DNA from: Metarhizium brunneum
Taxonomy: Eukaryota; Ascomycota; Sordariomycetes; Hypocreales; Clavicipitaceae
Assembly (NCBI RefSeq): GCF_013426205.1
Contig: NC_089423.1
Location: 2,666,001 to 2,730,000 of the forward strand
Direction: 5' to 3'
DNA length: 64,000 nt
The notes under the pieces were generated by a model. The model ran no database searches and was not told the DNA's origin. It saw only the letters and a program-made list of their open reading frames with translations. The translations under genes and the position numbers were made by a program. The first letter of the stretch is position 1. Each line of letters starts with the position of its first letter. Below are positions 12,246 to 24,483 of this stretch, one piece after another.

Positions 12246-13578
12246 TCACTCGTCCGTGGCGCCTCGATCCACTTCTCCCCGAATATGGTCTTCTAGGCGC
12301 ATACTGATCTGCTGTGCTTGCGCTTCGTCATAGCCAGGTGGAGGTTCATCGGGTGCCCGGCGACTGGAGGAGCTGTCTGACCGATTGGTCCGTGGAACGG
12401 TCAGTGTTGTCGTCGATTCCGGTGGATTTGTACCAGGGCCCTCATATGCGGGTAAAGGCTCATCTGGTATATCGGCACCGGGGCCCATCTCCCTTCTCAT
12501 TTCCTGGTACTGGAACAAGCGTTCTCTGAGCCGTATATATGTTTCATTGAACTCCATCATGCCGCCATCGGAGAAGGTGAATTTCACTTCTATTCTTGGC
12601 AGGTCAGGCGGAATGTTTCCTCCAGAGACGGGAATACAATCCGACTTCCACACCCAACCCCACCACATGGACGATGATGTACTAGAGTCCTGGAACTTGA
12701 GAATCGGGGCGCTGAAGGATTCAAATTTTGGCTCCTGTGTGGGCTTGGAGGGGAGATATACAATCTGATTATCCGCGTTAGCATATGGGAGAGGAGATTG
12801 TGATACAAGGATTGGCAGGCATGATTTGGAAGACTCACTCTCTTATTAGTGAGGAACAATGTGCCCTTGTCGCTCTTACACTGAAACGGGGTACATCGGG
12901 CCTTGAGTTCCTGGGGCACAGATAGGTCGCATGATATTCTTGAATCAAGTTTGAGGAGTATTCGTTCGTTTCCAAGCTTGACAAAGCCTCCTTGGTTCAG
13001 CATAACCCAACTAGCAGAAGAGTCAGGATCAGTAGGACGTCTTGGACGAGAGGGACTGGTGATCAGATAATCATGAGGGTTGTCCATGACGAAAAACAGG
13101 GCACTTGACACCCATGGAGAAGATGCCCATGGGAAAAAGTAAACCAAACGATATGAAACAGAACGAAGTTTATAAAAAAAAAGAAGGCTAGAGAAAAGGA
13201 GCCGGAGGTGGCGAGAAGAGTCTAGAGTTGAGAGGTGAGATTGGTCAAAGCATGACCATCAATGCCAAGGGTCCGGGAGAAAGTCCGGAGGTATGAGGCA
13301 TGGGAGAGATGAATAACAACAAGACAAAGACCAGAAACGGGTGAATTGTGAATTGAGAAGCACAACAAGGACAAAAAAAAAAGACGGGCCTAGGACAAAT
13401 AGGTACAAGAGAGAGACGAAAAGGATAAGATAGGGCAGGAAAGGATGGAAGGGGTGAGGGTGAGTGTGAGGTGAGGAAGTCTTCAGTCTGAAGCTAAGGG
13501 GAGGGGTGTGTAGCAAGGAGTGAATTGAGAGAAGAGAGACCAGTCGTCCCATGCTGAAGAGGCTTACTTTATCGACAT
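12246..13578 (-). CDS. WW-domain-binding-protein-2-like (GRAM/PH-like) protein
   Basis: Exons on the minus strand are 13578..13568 (only 11 nt), 13010..12839 and 12764..12246, giving 233 residues. The tiny first exon ATGTCGATAAA plus exon 2 restores MSINWVML, the usual N-terminus of this fungal family. The intron between them is 557 nt with GTAAGC and TAG borders. The middle join restores TNKRIVYLPSKPTQEPKFE, the GRAM-like core, continuing into FSAPILKF and MWWGWVW. The C-terminal half is proline-rich with LPAY and PPGY motifs, of the PPxY class that binds WW domains (for example Nedd4/Rsp5 ligases). The molecular role in fungi is not established. A simpler model starting at the in-frame ATG near 13087 would lack the conserved start. 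Confidence 0.87.
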
Positions 13579-15490
13579 TGTCACGGACAGGGTTTGGCAA
13601 ACCCTAGCAGCAGTAGAAGCAGTGGGCGAAGCCGCGGCAGTAGTCGCACCCGCAACTCGTCTCCAGATTCCCGGGCTGCACCTTGAGTAGTACCCAGACG
13701 GGCATCGCCTCGCAGGCAAGCGTTTGCGCAAGTGGTGAGAGATGTCGCGAGTAATACTCGGTGCTAACAGGAGCAGTCAACGGGTTCAAGACTCTGGCGA
13801 GGTGGGAGTGGGGCACATTCGCACATTCGCGGTCTGGCGGCGTGGGAATGGGCGCGGGAACGGGCGAGGGCGTGTCGGCGTCAAGCCGGGAGGATGAGGC
13901 AAATGATGGAATGATGCCGAGGATTGAGTACGGAGCGCCGAGGAGGTGGCTGGGAGAGGAGGATGGGAGAGGAATAAAGGGGACATGGGCGAGAAAATAT
14001 GACGGTTGGAAGAGCGTGAAGTGAAGCACGGCGGAAGAGGGACTGAGGGACAAAGCAGGCCAGGCTGCACATGCACACGCTGGAGGGCTTGGGCACGCAC
14101 TGTCGGGGACGTTCAAGGCCAAGGATACATGCATGCAGGGCAAAGGCAGCCTGAGGCTCAGCGCTCGGGGCTCGGGGCTGGAGGCTTGGGGCTCACATGC
14201 AAGTGCCCTGCCATCCAGATGTCAGCCTGGTCGAGTTGATGTCAAGATGTCGAGATTGGGGTGAGCAGGCCGCGCGGGCGATGGGGACCTAGGGGACATC
14301 GAGCACCAGACAGGAGGAGACTGCATGTGGAGGGGCAAAACGCGAGGCGGGGGGGCAGGCCTCCAGCGCACGCGCAATGGGGCCAGTGAATGGCGGGGAG
14401 GGGCGCGCTGGGGGGTCGAGCAGGACATGGAGGGACCCGTGGATGTGGATGGGGATCGATTCCTGGGCCCGGGTCACTCATGGGCCATCGACTTAACACG
14501 GCCAGCAGACTGGCTGACTGGCCGGATTCGAGGCGGCTTCTGCGGCCAAAGCGCCTGCACATGAACGAGCAACAAACATCAATTGATTCAAGCACGCAGA
14601 GGGACAGGGAGAGGGAGGCGAGACAGCCCCTACCCAGTTGCCAGACACGTCGAGTCAACATTCGACATGTCCATGTCCGCTCGTTCGCGAGTATTTGTGC
14701 CACCACCACGCCGTCGCGCCTTGGTAGGTGCCCAAGCAAACCACGTTGGAGGAGCGAGTTTGCGTGCACTTGGCCCGACGGCACATACAACAGACCAGCA
14801 GAACTCCATCGACCAACTGCCAACAACATCTGGACATGCGCCGTAATCTCACGACCCAGAAAAACGAGACCAGTGAATTCAACCACTTGCAGGCGCCGCA
14901 TCAAGGGCCAAACAGCCATCTAGGCACGCAGTCTGCCGTTGGGTCGAGGAGAAATTGGTATTTGTGTCTGGGATATGGTCCGTTACGAGTACCAAGTACT
15001 CCTCAGTCGCATGCGCAGCAGGCTGGCATTCGGTCAGTCAATCAGTCGGGCCATTGTCCAGACATGATCGACGCGGTGGTGCAAATGAGGCCAAGTTTTC
15101 GACAGATGCATACTTGGATGCCACTCCGTCCTCGTCTCCGTCGTCATGCCTTGAAAACCCAACCCCAGACGTGAAGCCGTCTCCACACACGAGACTTTGT
15201 TGCAAATGTGTGTGATGACCAAAAACAGCACAGTATTTACACAGGCACTCAGCCATGCACAGCGTTGACGAGCCAGATATTTCGGCCAGGGGACCCTGAC
15301 GTCTTTTTGGCGTCCCTTGATGGACCCCCCGGACGCTTCTCTCCAACTAGGAAACAGGCTCTAGACTTCTTCAGCGATTGGATCCGGCAAGGCAGAAAAA
15401 GGAAGGGGATGCTACAACGGCCGAAGCCTAAAAGGGCTTGTGAAACAAGATGCCGGGTTTGTTGGGAACACAACTACTAAAACACATATA

Positions 15491-15517
15491 TACTCCGTAT
15501 ACTCCGTATACTACGTA
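15491..15517. repeat. Tandem 9-mers TACTCCGTA x2 plus TACTACGTA
   Basis: Three head-to-tail 9-bp units, the third with one change, are followed by alternating TACATATG-like sequence. The unit is the same word dispersed through the other intergenic regions. Confidence 0.85.
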
Positions 15518-16160
15518 CATATGTACATACATGCAGCGCTCGGTCTTGGCTGTATTTGCACACACAGCTAACGACCTACATACATCAGTAGTCTTGTGTT
15601 GCATTGCGCAGTGGCCAACACCCGTTGAATTATTCCGGGACCTGATGTACATGTTGTATGGATATGGATGGACTGACCGAGAAGTCAAGTTGGCCTTCCA
15701 TCTGTCGTCCTGGTCGTGTTTAGAACTTTATTCCGGGCTTCACACGTACGTAGTACCAGACCTTGACTGACAAGACTAGATAGATATTGGACACTTGCTC
15801 CGTCTGTACTTGGTAACGCAAGATCAACGAGCAGCCTCCAATGTCGTCTAATGCTGGCGGCGACAGAACAGAGTTCAACAGTCATACCTACGACTTGCTG
15901 GGTGAGTCCCTGACTCGTCTGCGTCTCTGGCCCCTTTCTCACGACCAACCAAGGTTTTGACTACTATCTGTGTTCAAATACTCCGTCCCCTGGTAGTAGT
16001 ATTTCATGTTTCCTCAATTGCTCATCGGCACTATATGTACGCCAGGGGTGAGCACGAGCTGCCGTCGTCTCGTTCTCCACGTGCCTGAGGCCAAGCCATC
16101 CCGGTCAGGCAGGCAACAAGGCAAGCGGCAAGCGGCGATGCTGCATCAAGTAGCGCAAAT

Positions 16161-16192
16161 AGGCAGGCAGGCGGGCAGGCAGGCAGGCAGGG
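16161..16192. repeat. AGGC tetranucleotide microsatellite
   Basis: About eight units of AGGC, one carrying a substitution (GCGGGC), lie in gene-free DNA. Confidence 0.85.
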
Positions 16193-18257
16193 GCAACCAG
16201 CAAGCAAGAGCCCCATCAAAATTGGAAGGGGCTTGACTCTCACAGATGGATGCCGTCTCTCCTCCTGTCTTCTCTCGTCTTCTCTTCTCGTTGGGCGACA
16301 TTCGGAGCACGCGGGTGGATCATCATACTGTCTGGTGAAGAATGCTCCAAATGCCCTTACAAGCAGGGTCCAAGACCACGCACTCGTACCGCAATGTCTC
16401 AAGTCCTCTGGCGCGACTTGATGACAGAAAAGCAGACGGGCCAGCGCAACGCCACTGTGCTGCTGGATGTGCTGCCGGATGTCCGCCACTCTGTCGCATC
16501 CCTCACTCTGTTGAATCCAGCCATAATCCTTGTTCGTGTGGGGTTCCAGCATCTCGACCCAGCGCCAGCATTCCGTGGGCCGGGCAAGGACACTCGTCCC
16601 CTTTAAAAGCCCGGATGGTTATCGCGATAGGTGTGGTATTGCCTGCTGCATTTGTGTGGTGTTCCGCTTTGGTCCGACTGCGTCTCTGCCTTTCTGCCCG
16701 TGGCCGTTCAACAATAGGAGGTGGCCACGAAGCTGGTCGATAATGACCGAGCCGTTAGGTAAACTGTATGTGCCATCTGGCTGGCAAGGTAGCAGTGCCT
16801 AGTCAGGAAGGGCTTATCGCCTAAAGGACTAGGACCAAGAGTTCATGCTGATGAACACGGTAGAAGCACTAGCCAGGCCTCGAAATGATCAGGCGACGAT
16901 CCCTCTAGGGCTAATGCAAGTGAGGTGTGAACTGCAGGCTGGTTTTGGCCGACCACCTTGGACCAATTCATCCACCTAGGGAGCAGATAGGGCTAAGTTG
17001 CTATCTCGTACCTGCATGAAGTGCAACAATGACGACATCGAATGGCCGGCTGACTCGGCCTGCGTCTCGGCATCTGTATCTGGCAGGACTCCGGGAATTG
17101 CAAATGCTGTTTCGGGAGAAAGCTCAACCAAGCTGCGAAGACCGACACACGAGTGATGTTGATGATGTGCACAAGAGAGATTCAACCCACCATAAATTGA
17201 ACTCAGCTGCCGGTATAATACATGTGCACCGTGCCGTTGCCGTGTCGATCTGGGCTGACGAACACCAGCTACCCCCCGGTGCCCAACCAATTCAAAATAT
17301 CGGCCAGCCAAAGGACTTGAGAGACTTCAGGACCCGAGCTGAGTTTTGAACTAAAATTAGCAACAAGGTCCGGAGACATACCACGCAGTCGCACTAGCAA
17401 TCGCCATGTCTCTCATATCAGATTTTGCCAATGTCTGTAATCAGCCGACTCCAAGTCGCGGCTGTTTAGTTGCTTTGATAAATTCGAAGCTTGTGCGCCG
17501 GATTCCGAAGTCTAGACCACTGCACTGCCTGCTCTGCAGCGAGTACGCCGCACACCCACCTTGGTCGCAACACGCCTTATCAACAAACATACATAAGGTT
17601 TGGCAAGCTTGGATTTCTCGTATGGCACGTTTGCAGGAAAGGGGCAGATACGATACTAGTGTCCCAAACACGGCAGATCTGCTCGATGCTTGCCTGGAAT
17701 CATCCATCTGCCACTCAAGCTTTGTAGGCACGCCGTCGGCATAATCATCCCTTATACGCGGCTTTCGGCCTCCGGGATGCCTCCCGTCTCGTCCGTCGGC
17801 AAGCCATGTCGTAACGCCGGGTGAAAACAGATGGGAAATAGAGCCGGCTCCGGGAGACGCATGCACACGCTGTAAAAGAAGGAAGACACGGACAGAAAAT
17901 TGCCCGGGGAAGCCCCTCCCTTCCCAGATGGCCGCACCACAAGATACGGAAAATATTTCAGCACAGGTTGCTCTTGTTACACCAAGACATCGTGGCCCAT
18001 GCCGGACGAGACTCGAAGACAGATTCGTGGAATAACCGCTCTGATTCTGATTGGCCCATTCGGCAGCCGGACGGGAGCTCCCGTGTATACCCGTGCAGCG
18101 ACTCCCAACCGGGAAGCCGCAAACCGCCCTGGCCCACCGGACTTGCAACGGACAGGATGGGTCAGCCGAGCCGAGGGGCAACGACATGGGAACTTCAGAC
18201 GGGTGCCAATGCGCGGCCTCGACTCAACACACAAGAAACACTGGCTGTTGCAGAGCC

Positions 18258-19124
18258 ATGTATTCACCTTGCACTCTAATTGCACCCAGAATCTCTGTAC
18301 CACGGCTCAGCCTTCTCCGCACAACACCATTTACCAGCGTCGTCCCCCGTCCAGCGCCACAAGCCATGCCGCCCGCTACGCTCGCCCGCCTCGAGCAGTA
18401 CACTGCATGTGATATCTCAGACGCCCTTCTCAAGCTCAAGGTTCCCGGGGCAGGATTCATCGCAGATCTCAACCCATACAGCACCAAATCGGGTAAGGAT
18501 GCCGATACCCTAACCATTGCGCCCGTGTCCACCATTCTGTTCGCCGCCAAGGGCGAGGTTCTCTCCGAACCACAGCCAAACGTCCCCAAAGACACGCACT
18601 GGAGCGACGCCACAGAACCGGGTACATTTGTGGTGATGAAGCAGCCCTCTGGCCAGACGAACGCCATCTGCGGCGGCATCATGGCCCTCCGCATGAAGAT
18701 GCGAGATGCAAAGGGCATCATTGTCGCCGGCCGCGTCCGAGACGTGCAGGAACTCAAGAGCACCAACCTTCCGGTACTGCTTTCCCCACTGCCCACCTTG
18801 ATTCCAAGATAAACAGGGCGTGACTAAACCCATTTCTCCCATCGCCAACAGATTCTAGCCCACGGCCTCTCGACAGTCGGGTCCGGGGGCGGCAGCGTCC
18901 CGTGGGCCATGCAAGTACCCCTGGACATCAACGGCGTCACCGTGTCCCCGGGAGACATTGCCTTCCAGGACCCCGTCAATGGCGTCGTCATCATCCCCAA
19001 AGACAAGGTGGGCCAGGTCCTTGAGATGCTGCCCAAGCTCATTGCCGCGGACGACAAGGTCAAGCAGGACGTGCTAAAGGGCATGTCGGTGTACGACGCG
19101 TTCAAGCTCCACCGGGGTACATGA
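18258..19124 (+). CDS. RraA-like aldolase/decarboxylase family protein
   Basis: Exons 18258..18773 and 18852..19124 give 262 residues. The join restores KSTNLP-ILAHGLSTVGSGG. The core matches the RraA/DlpA-like fold: CDISDALLKL near the start, GGIMALRMKMRDAKGIIVAGRVRD (the G-x-x-x-x-x-A/R-D substrate and metal region), then VSPGDIAFQDPVNGVVIIPKD. Relatives include 4-hydroxy-4-methyl-2-oxoglutarate/4-carboxy-4-hydroxy-2-oxoadipate aldolases, oxaloacetate decarboxylases, and the bacterial RNase E regulator; the fungal substrate is unknown. Two starts are possible. The ATG at 18258 adds 36 residues rich in Arg, Ser and Pro with no acidic residues, like a mitochondrial presequence. The ATG at 18366 gives a 226-residue core protein. 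I list the longer form. Confidence 0.82.
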
Positions 19125-19733
19125 AGTTCCTTTCCATTTTTTTCTTTTTTTCTTAACACCTTACATTTCTGTATGTTAGACGACCGAGTTGGGTAATGAC
19201 TGCAACGATTTACAAGGATGATTTTGTCTATCCATGCTCCCAGGGAACTTGTACCGTGCTTGACCCTAGCAATCATTGACACCTCGCACTTGGTACGTAC
19301 TTGAGTTATGGTCGATACTTGCCCTGTCGATTGGGGTGGGGAAAAAGGGCCATCCCAAGGCTACGTAGTAGGACTCGGGACAAGAAGAGAAACAAAGTCT
19401 CCCAACGATGAAACAGCCACATCACGCATCACGCATCACTTCGGCCCAGACAAATGTTTCATAAGTCGTCAATTCATTCATGCAATCAATGCATTTGTAC
19501 CATACCAACAGTCCCAAGTATAAACAGTGAAGGAAAAAAGAAATACAGAAATCCCCCGGAGAGAATCCTAAAATGTAACTGATAACCCAAATGGACTGGT
19601 AACCATAAGAAATGATGAAACGCAGATGCAAAGGAGTGAGTGGTGCCAACAGATACCATTGCTCCTTATCCAATCTTTTGTTTTTAATTAAATGCAGAGA
19701 TGACACGACCCGTGGGCCCCGCCGATATTTTCA
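19125..19733. other. Convergent intergenic region
   Basis: It lies between the 3' ends of the RraA-like and rid1 genes. T-rich sequence occurs just after the stop at 19124. No gene is seen. Confidence 0.5.
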
Positions 19734-22210
19734 TTACAGCCAAGACTCCTTAGAGGGCTGGTTGGCCCCAAAATCGAGCTTGGGCATTTCCAACTTTGGC
19801 GGTGCTTCAATAATCTTGGGCTTCTGACCGCCGCCCATCTTCTTGGGAGACCTCGACTCGGGAGGAGGACCGAACCGGACATCCTTGACGTCCCAGCCAT
19901 CTTCGGCTGCAGCGGCAACCCACGTTCGCAGGGCGACGTGTACACTGCCGTAGAATTTCTCCTTGCAAATACGGAGACTGCCGCCGAGGCATCGTTCCCA
20001 CCCTGAGATGCGGAACTCGGCTCGCAGGATATTTCGCTCGCGAGCGGAAGGAGTGCAAGCGATGATGGCGTTCATGAGGTCCAGATGAGAAGCGAGGTAG
20101 TTTGTCGCATCCCATTCGACACCCCCGACATATGGGGCAGCAGGGACTGGTGGACGCTCCTGAGGGAAATTGCGCAGCATATATCCGAAAGGGCCGTCAC
20201 GATCCTCGTTGCTAGCAAAGTAGCCTTCTTGAGCAGTAGACCGTGCCGCCTTGTCACTGGCCAAAGCAACGACATTCAAGTTGTGCAGGAAGATCCAGAA
20301 GACTTCTTTTGTCACAGAGACCACTTCCTTGCACCAAACCCGGTATGGTCGTTCTTGTCTCATCTCCAAGACGAATGGAAGTGGACGCTGGCCTTCTTCT
20401 GGATCCTTATCTCGAAGATGACCGAGCACATTCTTGGCTCTGATAACGCGTTCCACCAGTGGAGCAGACTCTATATATGTTAGAAGAACTGACGTAATAA
20501 TGTTTCGAGTAGTAAACTCGCTGGGTCCTTTCTTCTCTGGGTCGAAGAGCATATGCAACAGCTTCGGGAACAGATCCGCTTGAACAGCATTGAGATATTC
20601 CATAGCCTTGGCAGTGGTGGCGAGGCCCTTCAAACACAGCAAGTTCTCATGCAACAAAGCATCCTCGTGCTCCTCTCTGCAACGTCATGTCAGTCTCGAA
20701 TAGAATTCCCCTCTTGAACTGGTTTGTGTGACACTTACCTCCACTCGACCTCCATGATACGGTTCAGCAATCCAACAATCTCGTGCATGCCGCCTTGCTG
20801 TATAAAGTCTTCAATCCACGCCACAGTTTCATTCCGCAACAAGAGACGTAGCTTGTGAAGCTTTCCAACCTCTACCAGTTCCGGCTTCTGTACCTTTCTG
20901 AGGTACGCGACGTAGTCAGACGGGCCTTGCTGAACCTTGATCTTGGAGAGGAACCCGGATCCCTTGAACGACGAAGAGGAGGAGGGACGGGCATCAGAAG
21001 CGACACTGTCTGTGGATCGGCTTCTGAAATGACGACCAAGAGTCGACTCTGCCTTGGACTTCTTTGCCGGCGAGCTAGAATCCTTCTTGCCTCTGGAAAA
21101 GGTAAAGCTTCTTCCGCGGCTGCGCTTTGGTCTCTCCTCATCCTCATTAGGACTATTTGAGTCGCTGACAAGGGCCTGTTCGGAACTGCTCGTACTGCCT
21201 GTCGTACCTGTAGTTCCGGGCCCATCGGCTCTAGCGGCCTGCATCTCGGCGTAATCCTGACGGATAAACTCGAGCTTGATGGTGTCGGCCAAGTTACGCA
21301 TCTTGTATCGCTGGTTTTCGGGAATGTTCCGACGATCCAGAAGAGCCTCCAGCTGCTGATCAATATCTTTTGGGTCGATTTGCAGTTCAGAGGACGTATT
21401 CGTCGGGGTCGTGACCGTGGATTTGGCGCGGCCATGGCCGAAAGGAACCTTACCACGAGGGGGTTGACCCGGGTGCAAAGACACGGGCCGCGTAGCACGA
21501 CCGCCCGTCTTGGAGGGTGAAGAGGACTGAGAGGACTGTGAAAGATCGTGATGTGGCTTTGGAGGCTGGAACGACCTGGGGCGGTCCTTGGTAGCTTGAA
21601 TTGGGGTGTTTTCAGAACTGCTCCCCTGCCTCATGGCTCGGTCGGAAGTGAACTGGGCGAAAATCGGCGGTGGTCGTTCATTGACAGGTGTCACAACGGG
21701 CGTCATATTCTCCTTATCTTTTGTTCGGCTCTCTTCTTCAGTAGCCAGCTTGTACAAGTTCTTGATCGACTTCGGTCGTGACAGCAGTCCTACGAGATTG
21801 GTTCCCGACTTGGTTTTCTTGGGCTTCTTGTCTGGCGATGGATCTCGGGACTTGGCCATCCGCGCCGTCTCCTTGTCGGTATTGGATCGGAATGTAAGCT
21901 TGCCCAGGGCAGACTTTGTGGGTGACTGGGCACCAGCTCGAGGTTCATCACGGAATTTTCTTGGAGAGCGAGGAGCGACATCCTGATGGTTCTGCTGCAG
22001 CTCACCCAAGGCACCAGGGTTATTCCGAACGAATTGTCCAGCCATGGTGATGTCGGAACAGCCAAGCTGTCCCTGAACAGGTGAGACAGTCGGCAACGCC
22101 TTGCCACTCGAGGGTTGTCGACGATGGAGAAAGGAAACTAGAAACGAGGGTGGCTTGGACGGGGAATTGCCTTTAGAACTGGGATTTTCGCCGCAGCTGC
22201 CGGATGCCAT
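19734..22210 (-). CDS. rid1: Formin-like GTPase-binding protein (GBD/FH3 only), Rid1 type
   Basis: Exons 22210..20739 and 20676..19734 on the minus strand give 804 residues. The first ~280 residues are low-complexity and rich in Ser, Pro and basic residues. Then come a diaphanous-type GTPase-binding segment (ALLDRRNIPENQRYKMRNL) and, after a basic linker, an armadillo-like FH3 region: DYVAYLRKVQKPELVEVGKL, LLRNETVAWIEDFIQQGG, then LLHENLLCLKGLATTAKAME across the splice join. The protein ends without any FH1 proline tract or FH2 actin-nucleating domain. This matches fungal proteins annotated as GTPase-binding protein Rid1. It probably binds Rho GTPases and may influence formins or polarity; this is inference. 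The intron is 62 nt with GTAAGT and GCAG borders. Confidence 0.87.
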
Positions 22211-23244
22211 TGCCGGCGGTATAGACCAACGTGTCAGTTATCAAGGCGATTTCTCCCCAAAAAAACCGTTGGCCAAAACCGTTGCCAGACCCGGCCGTTA
22301 GCCCGTTATTGCCGCAGCCACAGACTGGTCTGTTGGTAGCAACGAAAACGGCCCCTTGAGCGTCTGCGTCGTCGTAGAGGAACAAAAAAAGAGAGGGTCA
22401 AGGCATAAAGAAAAAGCAAGCTTTGAGCAAGCGGCACCAGGAGGCGGCAACTAAGTTGGGGATGAAAGAAGTGAACTATTCTATACCATTGCTAATATAA
22501 AACAAAAAGGCGGAATGGATAAGTTTCTCGAGAAGCTGTCCTCTAGATCAGGTTTAGACCACCGTTGTTGACTAGCGGGGCCGTTGCTGTGGCGACCACC
22601 GTTATGGCTTATCTTATCGCCCTCGCCTGCCCACGCCTCGGCCTCGACCTCGCATTTGCATACTCGGTTGGACACGACCATTCCATGGCCACAGGTTGTG
22701 CGACCGAGAAATTGGGTATTGATGTGGCGGAGATGCAGGTGGTTGCTGGTGAGCATCTCGCCGTGCCGACGCCAGAGACACTCGTGGTTCATTATGAGCC
22801 GTCCGCTCAATGTCGCACCGCATTCAATGGAACCAGCCCGACGGTGATAATCCAGGATAGTACATGCGTTATGCGTTGAAACAACATGGAAGGCACATGC
22901 ACAGTCGTGTTGTCAACAACGCCAGAGGCAGTGTCTCGCTGCATCTCGATTGCCTTCCCCCAACGCCGTCGAATCTAGCTTCAAGTTTTGAGTCTCAGCC
23001 CTAGGCCAAACATGTCTTACTCACGAGCCACAATATTCTCATCACGAGAAGCAGGAACCAGCAGTGGATGAAGAACTATGGTCATGTCTCATTTTGCCAA
23101 TTCACGAACGGATATATAATGCATGTCCCTACCACTCCTCCCAGTCCTGATATACATATACACATGCAAATTGATTTAATTGCCAAAAGTGTCACAGAAT
23201 CCACGGCCCCCTTGCCTCTCTCCTACTACCGACCTCTCCCGCAG
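22211..23244. other. Intergenic region upstream of rid1
   Basis: It contains the rid1 promoter and the 3' flank of the dioxygenase gene. A 104-codon open frame at 22565-22879 has no start in good context and no known domain, so it is not called. Confidence 0.5.
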
Positions 23245-24483
23245 TTAGAAAGTCTTGCCCTTGTAGCCCTTGGGTGACAAGACGACGTTATACTCGAGCT
23301 CCAGAACAGCCTTGTCATCGCCCTTCAATGGCTTAAAGTCGACCACAAGGTCGTCCTTGACGGCAAAGACGGTGTCAGTCTCCAGCCAGGGATCGTCCTT
23401 GGGATACAGCTGCGTGGTGCAGCCCCTGAACTCGGGATGGGTCACCTGTTGCACGAGAAGTTCATGTAAGTCAGCGTTTGCCAGGTTTTTTTCGTTTCTT
23501 CTTTACAAGCGTTTTTGACAGTCGCCCTTTGCAGACTTGGCTCTGGGACTCGTCAAACCGGGGGAGAAAGAAACATACCATGATGTGAAGGTGTGCAGGA
23601 CGCATGGGATGACGGTCCATCAAGGTAAGAAGCTGGTAAGCCGGACCGTCGGTAGGTAACGAATAGGCCGTAGGGTGGTAGCAGTAGAACCAGTACTTGC
23701 CGTTGTCGTCGGCTGTGAATTTACCACGCAGGTTGTTGGGGGTCTGGTTCTCCGGGTCCTGGAAGTCGTATTTGCCGTTGGCGCTGGCCTGCCAGATGTC
23801 GAAGACGGCGCCGGGGATGGGCTTGCCGGTGAGGAGATCGGTGATGGTGCCGTGCATCTTGCACACGCGGCCCTTGGGGTTGGGATTCTGGATGATGGTG
23901 CTGCCGTTGTCGCGGAATGGCGCATTCGGGGACCAGAAGGGCCCGAGGATAGAGGATGAAGTTGGGTCGATGTCGCCTTCGGCGATGATTTTGTTGGCGA
24001 TTTCATCGACGAGGCTGTTGTTGTTAAGGGAGTCAGCGGTGTTTTTCCATTGGTGCTTCTTTCTTCGTCCTTGGGTATGAAGGAAGTATATATAATACAT
24101 GTCCATGTATGTATATACGGCGAAATAGATATATATATATATGTAGAGAGAGAGAGAGGGAGAGAGAAAGGGAGAGAAGAGAGAGACGGGCAAACATACG
24201 ATTCAAGACCAAGAACATCAGAAATTCGGTGCGCCTCGTTCCTTGTCTTGGTGGACGTCTGTCCGATAAAGTTGACAAAGTGAACGCCGGTCATCCACTC
24301 GTCATTGGTCAGCTCAACCTCTCGCGCAAAGTCGTGCAGGTGTCTGATCAAGCTGCTGAGGACCTCGCGATTTCTGGGCGTCATGTTGGGACCCATGGTC
24401 TTGATAACATGACTGGTGAAGTTGGGATCGAAGCGACTGGTTGGTGCGGCAGAGGAGCCGTTTGTGAGACCGTTGGATGCCAT
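23245..24483 (-). CDS. Intradiol ring-cleavage dioxygenase (probable protocatechuate 3,4-dioxygenase)
   Basis: Exons 24483..24200, 24014..23579 and 23445..23245 on the minus strand give 306 residues. An N-terminal helical domain ([20 protein letters not shown], about 48-67), as in catechol/hydroxyquinol dioxygenases, precedes the catalytic beta-sandwich. The expected iron ligands are visible: Tyr177 in NGKYDFQD, Tyr212 in [12 protein letters not shown], and His236/His238 in [15 protein letters not shown] (about 119-127) is the usual entry motif. The enzyme opens a dihydroxylated ring between the hydroxyls using non-haem Fe(III). The divergent neighbour is a carboxymuconate cyclase, so protocatechuate is the likely substrate, giving 3-carboxy-cis,cis-muconate. 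Hydroxyquinol or catechol remain possible. The first intron (24015..24199) carries TA and GA microsatellites. Confidence 0.9.
24128..24187. repeat. Compound TA/GA microsatellite inside the dioxygenase intron
   Basis: On the plus strand an AT run is followed by interrupted AG repeats. All of it lies within intron 1 of the dioxygenase gene. Confidence 0.85.

Larger units (their letters stand above)
13579..18257. other. 4.7-kb gene-poor region
   Basis: Many overlapping open frames exist on both strands, but none has a recognisable domain and none is supported by splice signals that link conserved segments. It contains G-rich tracts around 14343-14420, three tandem copies of a 9-mer at 15491-15517, a GGCA tetranucleotide repeat at 16161-16192, and the promoter of the RraA-like gene at its right end. 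Confidence 0.55.

Noticed and set aside
22565..22879. 104-codon open frame with a hydrophobic N-terminus
   Set aside because: It begins at a non-ATG codon, has no known domain, overlaps equally long antisense frames, and lies in the flank between two well-supported genes.
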